64,000 bases of DNA, taken from Chthoniobacterales bacterium (GTDB taxonomy: Bacteria; Verrucomicrobiota; Verrucomicrobiia; Chthoniobacterales; UBA10450). The position numbers were made by a program, and so were the translations under genes. This document shows positions 53,867-64,000 of the stretch, in pieces (the stretch's first letter is position 1; every line of letters begins with the position of its first letter). The notes below the pieces were generated by a model. It did not search any database, was not told where the DNA came from, and saw only the letters and a program-made list of their open reading frames with translations. The DNA lies in the NCBI GenBank assembly GCA_035274845.1, contig DATENU010000005.1, forward strand, positions 49,764-113,763, read 5' to 3'.

Positions 53867-53966
53867 GACGCTGGTTTAACAGGTCGGTCTGAACTTTGAC
53901 AATCCACAATTTTCGGAAGCTCACATAAAGGGCGTGAAGCGTCAGAAAAGGAGAGAATTTTCTTTA

Positions 53967-54055
53967 ACCGCGGATTACGCGGATGACTGGGATACTAAGA
54001 AGATCAGAAGGAAAACAATTGCTTTCCTATCCGTGAAATCCGCGTAATCCGCGGT
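53967..54055. repeat. Perfect 18-bp inverted repeat (ACCGCGGATTACGCGGAT)
   Basis: Left arm 53967-53984 and right arm 54038-54055 are exact reverse complements, with a 53-base AT-rich centre. A further, unrelated repeat family in the rplA upstream region. Confidence 0.8.
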
Positions 54056-54133
54056 CGATTTCTTCCTCGTGCGACGAAAGTCGACGGCGGTGTGAGGCAG
54101 CCCACGTCCGTGTCCGGCAGCGTAAGATTCGCT

Positions 54134-54161
54134 TTGACAGGAGGCCGAGGGGCGCTAGTTT
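54134..54161 (+). promoter_or_regulatory. Probable rplA promoter
   Basis: TTGACA (54134-54139), 16 bases, TAGTTT (54156-54161), 70 bases before the rplA ATG. Same layout as at 48125 and 56382. Confidence 0.55.
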
Positions 54162-54230
54162 CCACGTCCCGCGCCGGGGTGGCCGGGCAACGCAGGAGAG
54201 CATCGGGGCTCGCTGGAACTGCACAAGATC

Positions 54231-54932
54231 ATGCAAAAAAATCGTAGCAAACGTTATCGCGCGGCCGCCGAGCAGGTGGATCGCACCAAAACTTACAACC
54301 TGAACGAGGCGGTCACGACTTTGAAGAAGTTGCCGCCGACGAAGTTCGACCAGACCGTGACGGTCTCGTTCCGGCTCGGGGTCGATCCGAAACAATCGGA
54401 CCAGATGGTTCGCGGGACCTGTCCGTTGCCGCATGGCAGCGGGAAACAGGTGCGCGTGCTCGTTTTCGCTGAAGGCGCCGCGGCCAAGGCGGCGAAGGAT
54501 GCCGGCGCGGAGCATGTCGGTTTCAAGGACATGATCCAGAAGTGCCAGGAAGGATTTCAGGATTTCGACGTGGCGATCGCAACTCCGGCGGCGATGTCCG
54601 AAGTGCGAAAGCTCGGAAAAGTGCTCGGTCCTCGCGGCCTGATGCCGAATCCGAAGACAGGCACGGTGACCGAAGACACAGCGAAAGCGGTGGCGGAAGT
54701 GAAGGCGGGCCGCGTCGAATTCAAGCTGGATAAGAACGGCAACGTCGCGGTGCCGGTCGGAAAATTTTCATTTGCGGAGAACCAATTGGTCGAGAACGGG
54801 ACGGCGGTCATCGAAGCCGTGGTGCGTTCGCGGCCGGCGACGGCGAAAGGCCGTTTTGTGGAAGGGATGACGCTGAGCGCGACGATGTCGCCCGGATTGC
54901 ACGTCGATCCGTCGCCTTACTTGAGCATTTAA
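54231..54932 (+). CDS. rplA: 50S ribosomal protein L1
   Basis: 233 aa. Forms the mobile stalk near the E site and in many bacteria represses its own mRNA. Family patterns: [60 protein letters not shown], and [19 protein letters not shown]. Has its own promoter region instead of following rplK. rplJ starts 16 bases downstream. Confidence 0.97.
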   Translation: MQKNRSKRYRAAAEQVDRTKTYNLNEAVTTLKKLPPTKFDQTVTVSFRLGVDPKQSDQMVRGTCPLPHGSGKQVRVLVFAEGAAAKAAKDAGAEHVGFKDMIQKCQEGFQDFDVAIATPAAMSEVRKLGKVLGPRGLMPNPKTGTVTEDTAKAVAEVKAGRVEFKLDKNGNVAVPVGKFSFAENQLVENGTAVIEAVVRSRPATAKGRFVEGMTLSATMSPGLHVDPSPYLSI

Positions 54933-54948
54933 CGGGAGCCAAATCGCC

Positions 54949-55644
54949 ATGAGACCAGAAAAAGCCTCAATCGTTTCGGACCTCTCCGAGAAGCTCACTC
55001 GTTCGCCGTTTCTGCTGGTGACCGATTACCAGCGGATGAAGGTGGACCAGTTTGGCGAGCTGCGGAACCGGCTCGCTCCCGCCGGCGCGGAAGTGCGCGT
55101 CGTAAAAAACAGTTTTCTCAAAAGAGCCATGGCCGATTCCGGGATGCCGGATGTCGCCGACAAACTGACCGGGCAGACGGCGATCGTGATGGGTGAAAAA
55201 GATGTCGCCCCGGTCGCGAAAATTTTGAAGATGTTCGCGGCGGAATTCAAAATCGCGGCGCTGAAGATCGGTGTCGTCGACAAGGAAGTTCTCTCGACAT
55301 CGGACGTGGAAGCACTGGCCGAGTTGCCGTCCCGCGAGGTTCTTCTCGCGAAGCTTCTTGGATTGCTTTTGGCGCCGGCGACCCAATTGGTCAGAGTTTT
55401 GAATGAGCCGGCCTCGGCATTTGCGCGTCTCTTGAAAGCCAAGGCGGACAAGGGCGAAGCGTCGGCTCCGGCTCCGGCCGAAAAAGAGGCGCCTGCGCCT
55501 GAAGCGAAAGCCGAAGCGGCCCCGGCAGCCGAAACGAAGGCCGAGGTGCCTGCGGCGGAAACAAAGGCAGAGACCCCGGCAGCCGAAGCGCCAGCGGAGG
55601 CCCCGGTCGCAACCGAGACCAAATCGGAGGAACCAAGCGCATAA
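54949..55644 (+). CDS. rplJ: 50S ribosomal protein L10 with long acidic tail
   Basis: 231 aa. The usual L10 fold occupies about residues 1-170 (MRPEKASIVSDLSEKLTRSP; LTGQTAIVMGEKDVAPVAKI; LLLAPATQLVRVLNEPASAF), including the helix that binds L7/L12 dimers. The final about 65 residues are an Ala/Glu/Pro/Lys repeat (AETKAEVPAAETKAETPAAE), absent from typical L10. The 16-base gap to rplA leaves no room for the classic L10 leader. Confidence 0.95.
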   Translation: MRPEKASIVSDLSEKLTRSPFLLVTDYQRMKVDQFGELRNRLAPAGAEVRVVKNSFLKRAMADSGMPDVADKLTGQTAIVMGEKDVAPVAKILKMFAAEFKIAALKIGVVDKEVLSTSDVEALAELPSREVLLAKLLGLLLAPATQLVRVLNEPASAFARLLKAKADKGEASAPAPAEKEAPAPEAKAEAAPAAETKAEVPAAETKAETPAAEAPAEAPVATETKSEEPSA

Positions 55645-55649
55645 CAATT

Positions 55650-55702
55650 TTGTAGGGCAGGCGCATCGCCTGCCTCTGGCAACCGAAGCGGTCGCCCTAC
55701 AA
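55650..55702. repeat. TTGTAGGGC...GCCCTACAA inverted-repeat element (copy 2)
   Basis: Matches 44370-44430 closely: TTGTAGGGCAGGCGCATCGC on the left and AGCGGTCGCCCTACAA on the right. Sits between rplJ and rplL. Confidence 0.8.
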
Positions 55703-55787
55703 TAAACAAGAAACAACGTCCGAGCCGGTGGCTATCGGCTTCAATTCTCCGGAAGCTTCCGGAGGCGGCGAATGAGAGGAAAATAAA

Positions 55788-56177
55788 ATGGCAGATACAA
55801 ATGCAATCGTGGACCAGCTCAGCGGCCTGACCGTTCTGGAGATCGCCGGCCTGGTGAAACAGCTTGAAGAAAAATGGGGCGTTAGCGCAGCGGCACCGGT
55901 CGCGGCGGCAGCTCCGTCAGCCGGCGCGGGCGGCGGTGCGGCTCCGGCAGCGGCGGAAGAGAAGACCTCGTTTGAAGTCATCCTGAAAGAAATGGGCGCG
56001 AACAAAATCGGCGTGATCAAGGAAGTGCGCGGCGCGGTCCCGGGCCTCGGCCTGGCGGAAGCCAAGGCGCTCGTCGAAGGCGCTCCCAAGACGATCAAGG
56101 AAGGCGTGACCAAGGCGGAAGCCGAAGAGATCAAGAAAAAGATCGAAGCGGCCGGCGCGAAGGTCGAGATCAAGTAA
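55788..56177 (+). CDS. rplL: 50S ribosomal protein L7/L12
   Basis: 129 aa. N-terminal dimer domain ([20 protein letters not shown]), Ala/Gly hinge, and C-terminal factor-binding domain ([40 protein letters not shown]). Recruits translation GTPases. 143 bases separate it from rplJ, with a repeat and a fresh ribosome site (AGAGGAAAATAAAATG). Confidence 0.97.
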   Translation: MADTNAIVDQLSGLTVLEIAGLVKQLEEKWGVSAAAPVAAAAPSAGAGGGAAPAAAEEKTSFEVILKEMGANKIGVIKEVRGAVPGLGLAEAKALVEGAPKTIKEGVTKAEAEEIKKKIEAAGAKVEIK

Positions 56178-56182
56178 ATCTT

Positions 56183-56252
56183 GGTAGGGACGCCGCGCTG
56201 CGGCGTCCGGGGGTCTGGCGGGCGGCGGTCAGCGCAGCGCGCCGACCCTACC
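56183..56252. repeat. GGTAGGG...CCCTACC palindromic element
   Basis: Outer 7-bp arms with inner hairpin GACGCCGCGCTGCGGCGTC and a GC-rich right half. Related in design to 44370 and 55650 but different inside. Confidence 0.65.
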
Positions 56253-56381
56253 TATCAAAAAAGCTTGCACGGCGGCGAGCCGTGTGTCAGAAATCCTTTT
56301 GTTAGAGCGGTAGAAATATTTTCAAACTCGCAACTGACGGACAAAATTTAACCAGGCAACAAAACGGGCGGCGCAGCAGAT

Positions 56382-56409
56382 TTGACGCCACCTGTTTTGC
56401 TGCTATTTT
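56382..56409 (+). promoter_or_regulatory. Probable rpoBC promoter
   Basis: TTGACG (56382-56387), 16 bases, TATTTT (56404-56409), about 100 bases before the rpoB start. Suggests rpoBC can be transcribed apart from rplJL. Confidence 0.5.
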
Positions 56410-56507
56410 TGCGCTCATCGCTCGCGGATAGAAGCGCGAGTTTTTCATTCGCCATCCCGTGTGCGGCCGGGGTGTCGTCAACAACCTCGGAGATAGGCCT
56501 AGTAATT

Positions 56508-59500
56508 ATGTCGGAACGTATCTACTTCGGAACCATCAAGGAAGGCATCGAGCCTCCAAACCTCATCGAGGTTCAACTCAATTCCTACGTCGATTTCCTC
56601 CAGAAGGACGTGCCCTTTTCCAAGCGGAAGAATTCCGGGCTCCAGGCCGTGTTCAAGGAAGTGTTTCCGATCGAAAGCTACGACGAGAAAGCGACCCTTG
56701 ATTTCAGCCATTATGAAATCGGCGAACCGAAACTGACCGCGCTCGAAGCGCAGCGCGAAAGCCAGACCTACAGCGCACCGCTCCACGTGACCTTTCAGCT
56801 CCGGGAAGAGAAGGGGACCAAGGAAGAGAAAGTTTACATGGGCGAGATCCCGCTCATGACGCCGCAGGGAACGTTCGTCATCAACGGCGCGGAACGCGTG
56901 GTGGTGAGCCAGCTCCATCGTTCGCCCGGTATCGCCTTCGAATCGAGCATCCATCTCAACGGCAAGGTCCTCTACAGCTTCCGGATCATTCCGGACCGCG
57001 GTTCGTGGATCGAAGTGCAATTCGACACCAGCGACCTGCTTTACATTTACCTCGACCGCCGCAAACGCCGGCGGAAATTTCTCGCCACCACTTTCCTTCG
57101 CGCCCTCGGTTACGGGTCCGACGAGGAAGTCATCAAACTTTTCTACAACATTGAGACGCTGAAGCTGAGTGAAAAACTCGGCGAAGAAGAACTCGCGACC
57201 AAGGTGTTGATCGCGGACGTCCTCGACGGCGAGGTGACGGTGGCGCGCGCCTTCGAACCGCTCACGGCCGCGACCGTGCGCCAGATCATGGGCCTTGGGC
57301 ACAAGGACGTGAAGGTGATCGATATCTCGAACGACGACACCGTCGTGAAGGCGCTGAAGAAAGATCCGGCCCACGACCAGGAAGAGGCGTTGAAAGATAT
57401 TTACCGCAAGCTGCGCCCCGGCGATCCGCCGACGGTGGCGAACGCGAAGGCGCTGTTGAAGCGGCTCTTTTTCGACCCGAAGAAGTACGATCTCGGGCGG
57501 GTTGGCCGTTACAAGATCAACCAGAAGCTCGGGATCGACGTCGATCTCGGCGAGCGTATCGTCACGGACAAGGATTTCATCGGCGCGATCAAATACCTGA
57601 TCAACCTCCGCCGCGGCGAAGGCACTTTGGACGACATCGATCACCTCGGCAGCCGCCGGGTCCGGACGGTGGGCGAGTTGCTCGCCAACCAGTGCCGCGT
57701 CGGGCTCGCCCGGACGGAACGCCTCGTCAAAGAGCGCATGACGTTGTTCGACATCAACATCGACGGCATGACTCCGCAGAAGTTGATCAACCCCAAGGCG
57801 CTCAGCGCCGTGATCCGCGATTTCTTCGGCCGCTCGCAGCTGTCCCAGTTCATGGATCAGACGAATCCGCTGGCGGAGCTGACCCACAAACGCCGCCTCT
57901 CTGCCCTCGGGCCAGGCGGGTTGAGCCGCGATCGCGCGGGCTTCGAGGTCCGCGACGTCCACCCGTCGCACTACGGACGGATTTGCCCGATCGAAACGCC
58001 GGAAGGCCCCAACATCGGTCTCATCAGCTCGATGAGCACGTTTGCCCGGATCAACGAGTTCGGATTTATCGAAACGCCCTATCGTAAAGTCGAGAAGGGC
58101 CGGGTCACTGACCAGGTCGATTATTTGACCGGAGATCGCGAAGAAAATTTCCTCGTGGCCCAGGCCAACGCGACCATGGACGCAAAGGGCCATCTCACCC
58201 AGGAGAAGGTCTCGGTCCGTTATCGCGGCGACTTTTTGGAAGTTGAGCCCTCGAAAGTCCACTACATGGACGTGTCGCCGAAGCAGCTGGTTTCGGTCGC
58301 CGCCGGCCTGATTCCGTTCCTCGAGCATGACGACGCGAACCGCGCGCTCATGGGCTCGAACATGCAACGCCAGGGCGTGCCGCTGATTGTCTCGGAAGCA
58401 CCGCTGGTCGGAACCGGATTGGAAGGCAAAGTCGCGCGCGATTCGCACGCGGTCTTGATTTCAACTGAGAGCGGGAAGGTGGCGTCGGTCACGGCGGACC
58501 AGATCGTGGTCACGAAGGACGGGCACATGCCGGAAGGCAAACGCAAGCTCAAGACCGATCTCGAAGCGGGGATCCACGTTTATGAGCTGCGCAAGTTCAT
58601 GCGCTCGAATGCGGGCACTTGTGTGAACCAGAAGCCGATCGTGAAGAAGGGCCAGCATGTAAAGCGTGGCCAGGTGATCGCCGACGGCCCGAACACCGAC
58701 CAGGGCGAGCTCGCGCTCGGCCGGAACGTGCTCGTCGCGTTCATGCCCTGGAACGGCTACAACTTCGAAGACGCCATCATGATCTCGGAGAAGGTCGTGA
58801 AGGAAGACATTTACACTTCGATTCATATCGATGAATTCGAGATCGGCGCCCGCGACACCAAGCTGGGGCCGGAAGAAATCACGCGCGACATTCCGAATGT
58901 CAGCGAGGAAGCGTTGCGCAACCTCGGGCCGGACGGCGTGGTCCGCGTCGGCGCGGAAGTGAAGCCGGGCGACATTCTCGTGGGCAAAATCACGCCCAAG
59001 AGCGAAACGGAGCTGGCGCCGGAAGAGCGTTTGCTTCGTGCCATCTTCGGGGAAAAAGCAGCCGACGTGAAGGACACGTCGCTGACCGTTCCGTCGGGCA
59101 CCTACGGTATCGTCATGGACGTGAAGGTTTCGTCGCGGCACGAAGTTTCACGCGAAAAGCTGACGCCTTCGGAGACGAAACGGCAGCTCAAGACGATCAC
59201 GGAAGATAATCGTAAGAAGAAAGAAGAGCTGACCGAGCAACTGACGGACGCGCTCTCAAACATCCTGCTGGGCGAGAAAATTCCGCTCGACGTGGTGAAC
59301 GCCGAGACCGGCGAAATCATCATTCCCGCGAACCGGAAGATCACCAAGACGCTCCTGCGCAAACTCGCGACGGTTTACGATCACATCGAAATCGATCCGA
59401 GCCCGATCCGGAACAAGATCCGGGAAATCATTGCTTCCTACGAACACAAGTTCGCGGAGCTCGAGCTCGAGCGGGAACGCTCAATGGACCGCGTGGAAAG

Positions 59501-60305
59501 CGGCGACGATATCGACCCGGGCATCATCAAGCAGGTCAAGGTTTTCATCGCCAGCAAACGCAAGCTCAGTGTCGGCGACAAGATGGCGGGACGTCACGGG
59601 AACAAGGGCGTCGTTGCCCGAATCGTGCCGGAAGAAGACATGCCGTTCCTCGCGGACGGAACTCCGGTTGAGATCGTGCTCAATCCGCTCGGCGTGCCGA
59701 GCCGTATGAATGTCGGCCAGGTTCTCGAGACTCACCTTGGCGTGGCGGCAAAAGCGCTTGGCTTCAAGGTTGCGACCCCGGTTTTCGACGGTATCGCCGA
59801 GACGAAAATCCGCGAATATCTGAACGACGCGAAAAAGAAGGACGGTTTCACCTGGGTCCAGGAAACGGGCAAGGCGCGGCTGTTCGACGGCCGGACTGGC
59901 GACACTTTCGATCAGGAAGTGGTGGTCGGTTACATCTACATGATGAAACTGGGCCACCTCGTGGCCGACAAGATTCACGCTCGCGCGGTCGGACCGTATT
60001 CGCTCGTCACCCAGCAGCCGTTGGGCGGCAAGGCGCAATACGGCGGCCAGCGTTTCGGCGAGATGGAAGTCTGGGCGCTCGAAGCCTACGGCGCCGCTTA
60101 CACCCTGCAGGAATTGCTCACGGTGAAGTCGGACGACGTGCAGGGACGCACGCGCATCTACGAGTCCATCGTCAAAGGTGACAACTCGCTCGAGGCGGGC
60201 ACACCGGAATCTTTCAACGTGTTAATCAAGGAAATGCAGTCGTTAGGCCTCGACGTGAAAGTCGGCGGCCAGGCGCCGAGCGCTTTCCTGGAAAACGTGG
60301 CGTAA
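56508..60305 (+). CDS. rpoB: RNA polymerase beta subunit
   Basis: 1265 aa from ATG 56508 ([20 protein letters not shown]). The open frame extends upstream to 56382, but through the promoter, so it is not used. Marks: [19 protein letters not shown], the rifampicin region ([38 protein letters not shown]), [35 protein letters not shown], the Lys-rich [20 protein letters not shown] switch region and the C-terminal [20 protein letters not shown]. Forms the catalytic cleft with beta'. Confidence 0.98.
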   Translation: MSERIYFGTIKEGIEPPNLIEVQLNSYVDFLQKDVPFSKRKNSGLQAVFKEVFPIESYDEKATLDFSHYEIGEPKLTALEAQRESQTYSAPLHVTFQLREEKGTKEEKVYMGEIPLMTPQGTFVINGAERVVVSQLHRSPGIAFESSIHLNGKVLYSFRIIPDRGSWIEVQFDTSDLLYIYLDRRKRRRKFLATTFLRALGYGSDEEVIKLFYNIETLKLSEKLGEEELATKVLIADVLDGEVTVARAFEPLTAATVRQIMGLGHKDVKVIDISNDDTVVKALKKDPAHDQEEALKDIYRKLRPGDPPTVANAKALLKRLFFDPKKYDLGRVGRYKINQKLGIDVDLGERIVTDKDFIGAIKYLINLRRGEGTLDDIDHLGSRRVRTVGELLANQCRVGLARTERLVKERMTLFDINIDGMTPQKLINPKALSAVIRDFFGRSQLSQFMDQTNPLAELTHKRRLSALGPGGLSRDRAGFEVRDVHPSHYGRICPIETPEGPNIGLISSMSTFARINEFGFIETPYRKVEKGRVTDQVDYLTGDREENFLVAQANATMDAKGHLTQEKVSVRYRGDFLEVEPSKVHYMDVSPKQLVSVAAGLIPFLEHDDANRALMGSNMQRQGVPLIVSEAPLVGTGLEGKVARDSHAVLISTESGKVASVTADQIVVTKDGHMPEGKRKLKTDLEAGIHVYELRKFMRSNAGTCVNQKPIVKKGQHVKRGQVIADGPNTDQGELALGRNVLVAFMPWNGYNFEDAIMISEKVVKEDIYTSIHIDEFEIGARDTKLGPEEITRDIPNVSEEALRNLGPDGVVRVGAEVKPGDILVGKITPKSETELAPEERLLRAIFGEKAADVKDTSLTVPSGTYGIVMDVKVSSRHEVSREKLTPSETKRQLKTITEDNRKKKEELTEQLTDALSNILLGEKIPLDVVNAETGEIIIPANRKITKTLLRKLATVYDHIEIDPSPIRNKIREIIASYEHKFAELELERERSMDRVESGDDIDPGIIKQVKVFIASKRKLSVGDKMAGRHGNKGVVARIVPEEDMPFLADGTPVEIVLNPLGVPSRMNVGQVLETHLGVAAKALGFKVATPVFDGIAETKIREYLNDAKKKDGFTWVQETGKARLFDGRTGDTFDQEVVVGYIYMMKLGHLVADKIHARAVGPYSLVTQQPLGGKAQYGGQRFGEMEVWALEAYGAAYTLQELLTVKSDDVQGRTRIYESIVKGDNSLEAGTPESFNVLIKEMQSLGLDVKVGGQAPSAFLENVA

Positions 60306-60336
60306 TTTTTCAACAACAGATCTTTTTTAAAACATA

Positions 60337-64000
<3,664 letters not shown>

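Larger units (their letters stand above)
53867..54230. other. Intergenic region with repeat and rplA promoter
   Basis: Holds the repeat at 53967-54055 and, downstream, the promoter at 54134-54161. The last 70 bases before rplA (GTCCCGCGCCGGGGTGGCCG...) are G/C-rich and may form the rplA leader. No additional gene seen. Confidence 0.5.
56178..56507. other. rplL-rpoB intergenic region with repeat and promoter
   Basis: Contains a palindromic element (56183-56252, outer GGTAGGG / CCCTACC), a run of A after it, an AT-rich stretch, and the promoter at 56382-56409. No gene seen apart from the open frame in front of rpoB, which lacks family similarity. Confidence 0.5.

Noticed and set aside
54933..54948. 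L10 leader regulating rplJL
   Set aside because: Only 16 bases separate rplA and rplJ, too few for the known L10 leader structure.

Overview
The window is a GC-rich bacterial chromosome segment, densely packed with genes on both strands and with no phage, IS element, rRNA or CRISPR array. The gene content suggests the phylum Verrucomicrobiota, probably a soil-type Spartobacteria/Chthoniobacterales lineage. The grounds are a 50-aa arginine/lysine-rich protein of a type recalled from that phylum, secreted proteins ending in a roughly 115-aa adhesion-like module, a single-domain UdgX, and many short palindromic intergenic repeats. This placement is inference from recalled families; no search was run.

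Layout. 1-5.1 kb: 5' part of trpA (minus), the queE-queD pair of queuosine synthesis, a class I amidotransferase-like hydrolase, and a tight three-gene unit (beta-lactamase-fold hydrolase, M15-like peptidase, GCS/Dop-like ligase). 5.1-9 kb: a DUF885 protein, a POT peptide transporter and small proteins. 9-14.4 kb: ftsK, a rodZ-like gene, rimO, a tail-anchored protein and trxA. 14.5-20.9 kb: tRNA-Arg, rplS, rnhB overlapping yraN, glmS divergent from glgC, and envelope-associated small genes. 20.9-30.1 kb: a YacP-like NYN protein, a lone receiver, class II aldolase, then a signalling block in which a beta-ketoacyl synthase with altered active-site residues is translationally coupled to two paralogous histidine kinases and stands divergent from a receiver-kinase hybrid. 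30.1-34.7 kb: an orphan LanB-type lantibiotic dehydratase overlapping a ParA gene, then an acetyltransferase and UdgX. 34.7-48 kb: mostly secreted or envelope proteins, including a Tat-exported asparaginase-like enzyme, a thioredoxin fusion, a 1246-aa single-haem beta-propeller protein, an ECF sigma factor fused operonically to a membrane VWA protein, and two TPR proteins. 48.1-64 kb: tRNA-Thr, tuf, tRNA-Trp, secE, nusG, rplK, then (after three unrelated genes) rplA, rplJ, rplL, rpoB and a truncated rpoC.

Two themes stand out. First, several families of short inverted repeats lie between genes, and two copies sit in frame inside essential or biosynthetic genes (trpA and ftsK), so they look mobile and tolerated as protein insertions. 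Second, the 24.9-33.4 kb region joins fatty-acyl condensation, multiple kinases, a peptide dehydratase and a partition ATPase in coupled pairs. It is the best candidate for an undescribed system, although no precursor peptide or parB is visible. The ribosomal/RNA polymerase region is housekeeping, apart from the rplK-rplA split and a shared promoter pattern.
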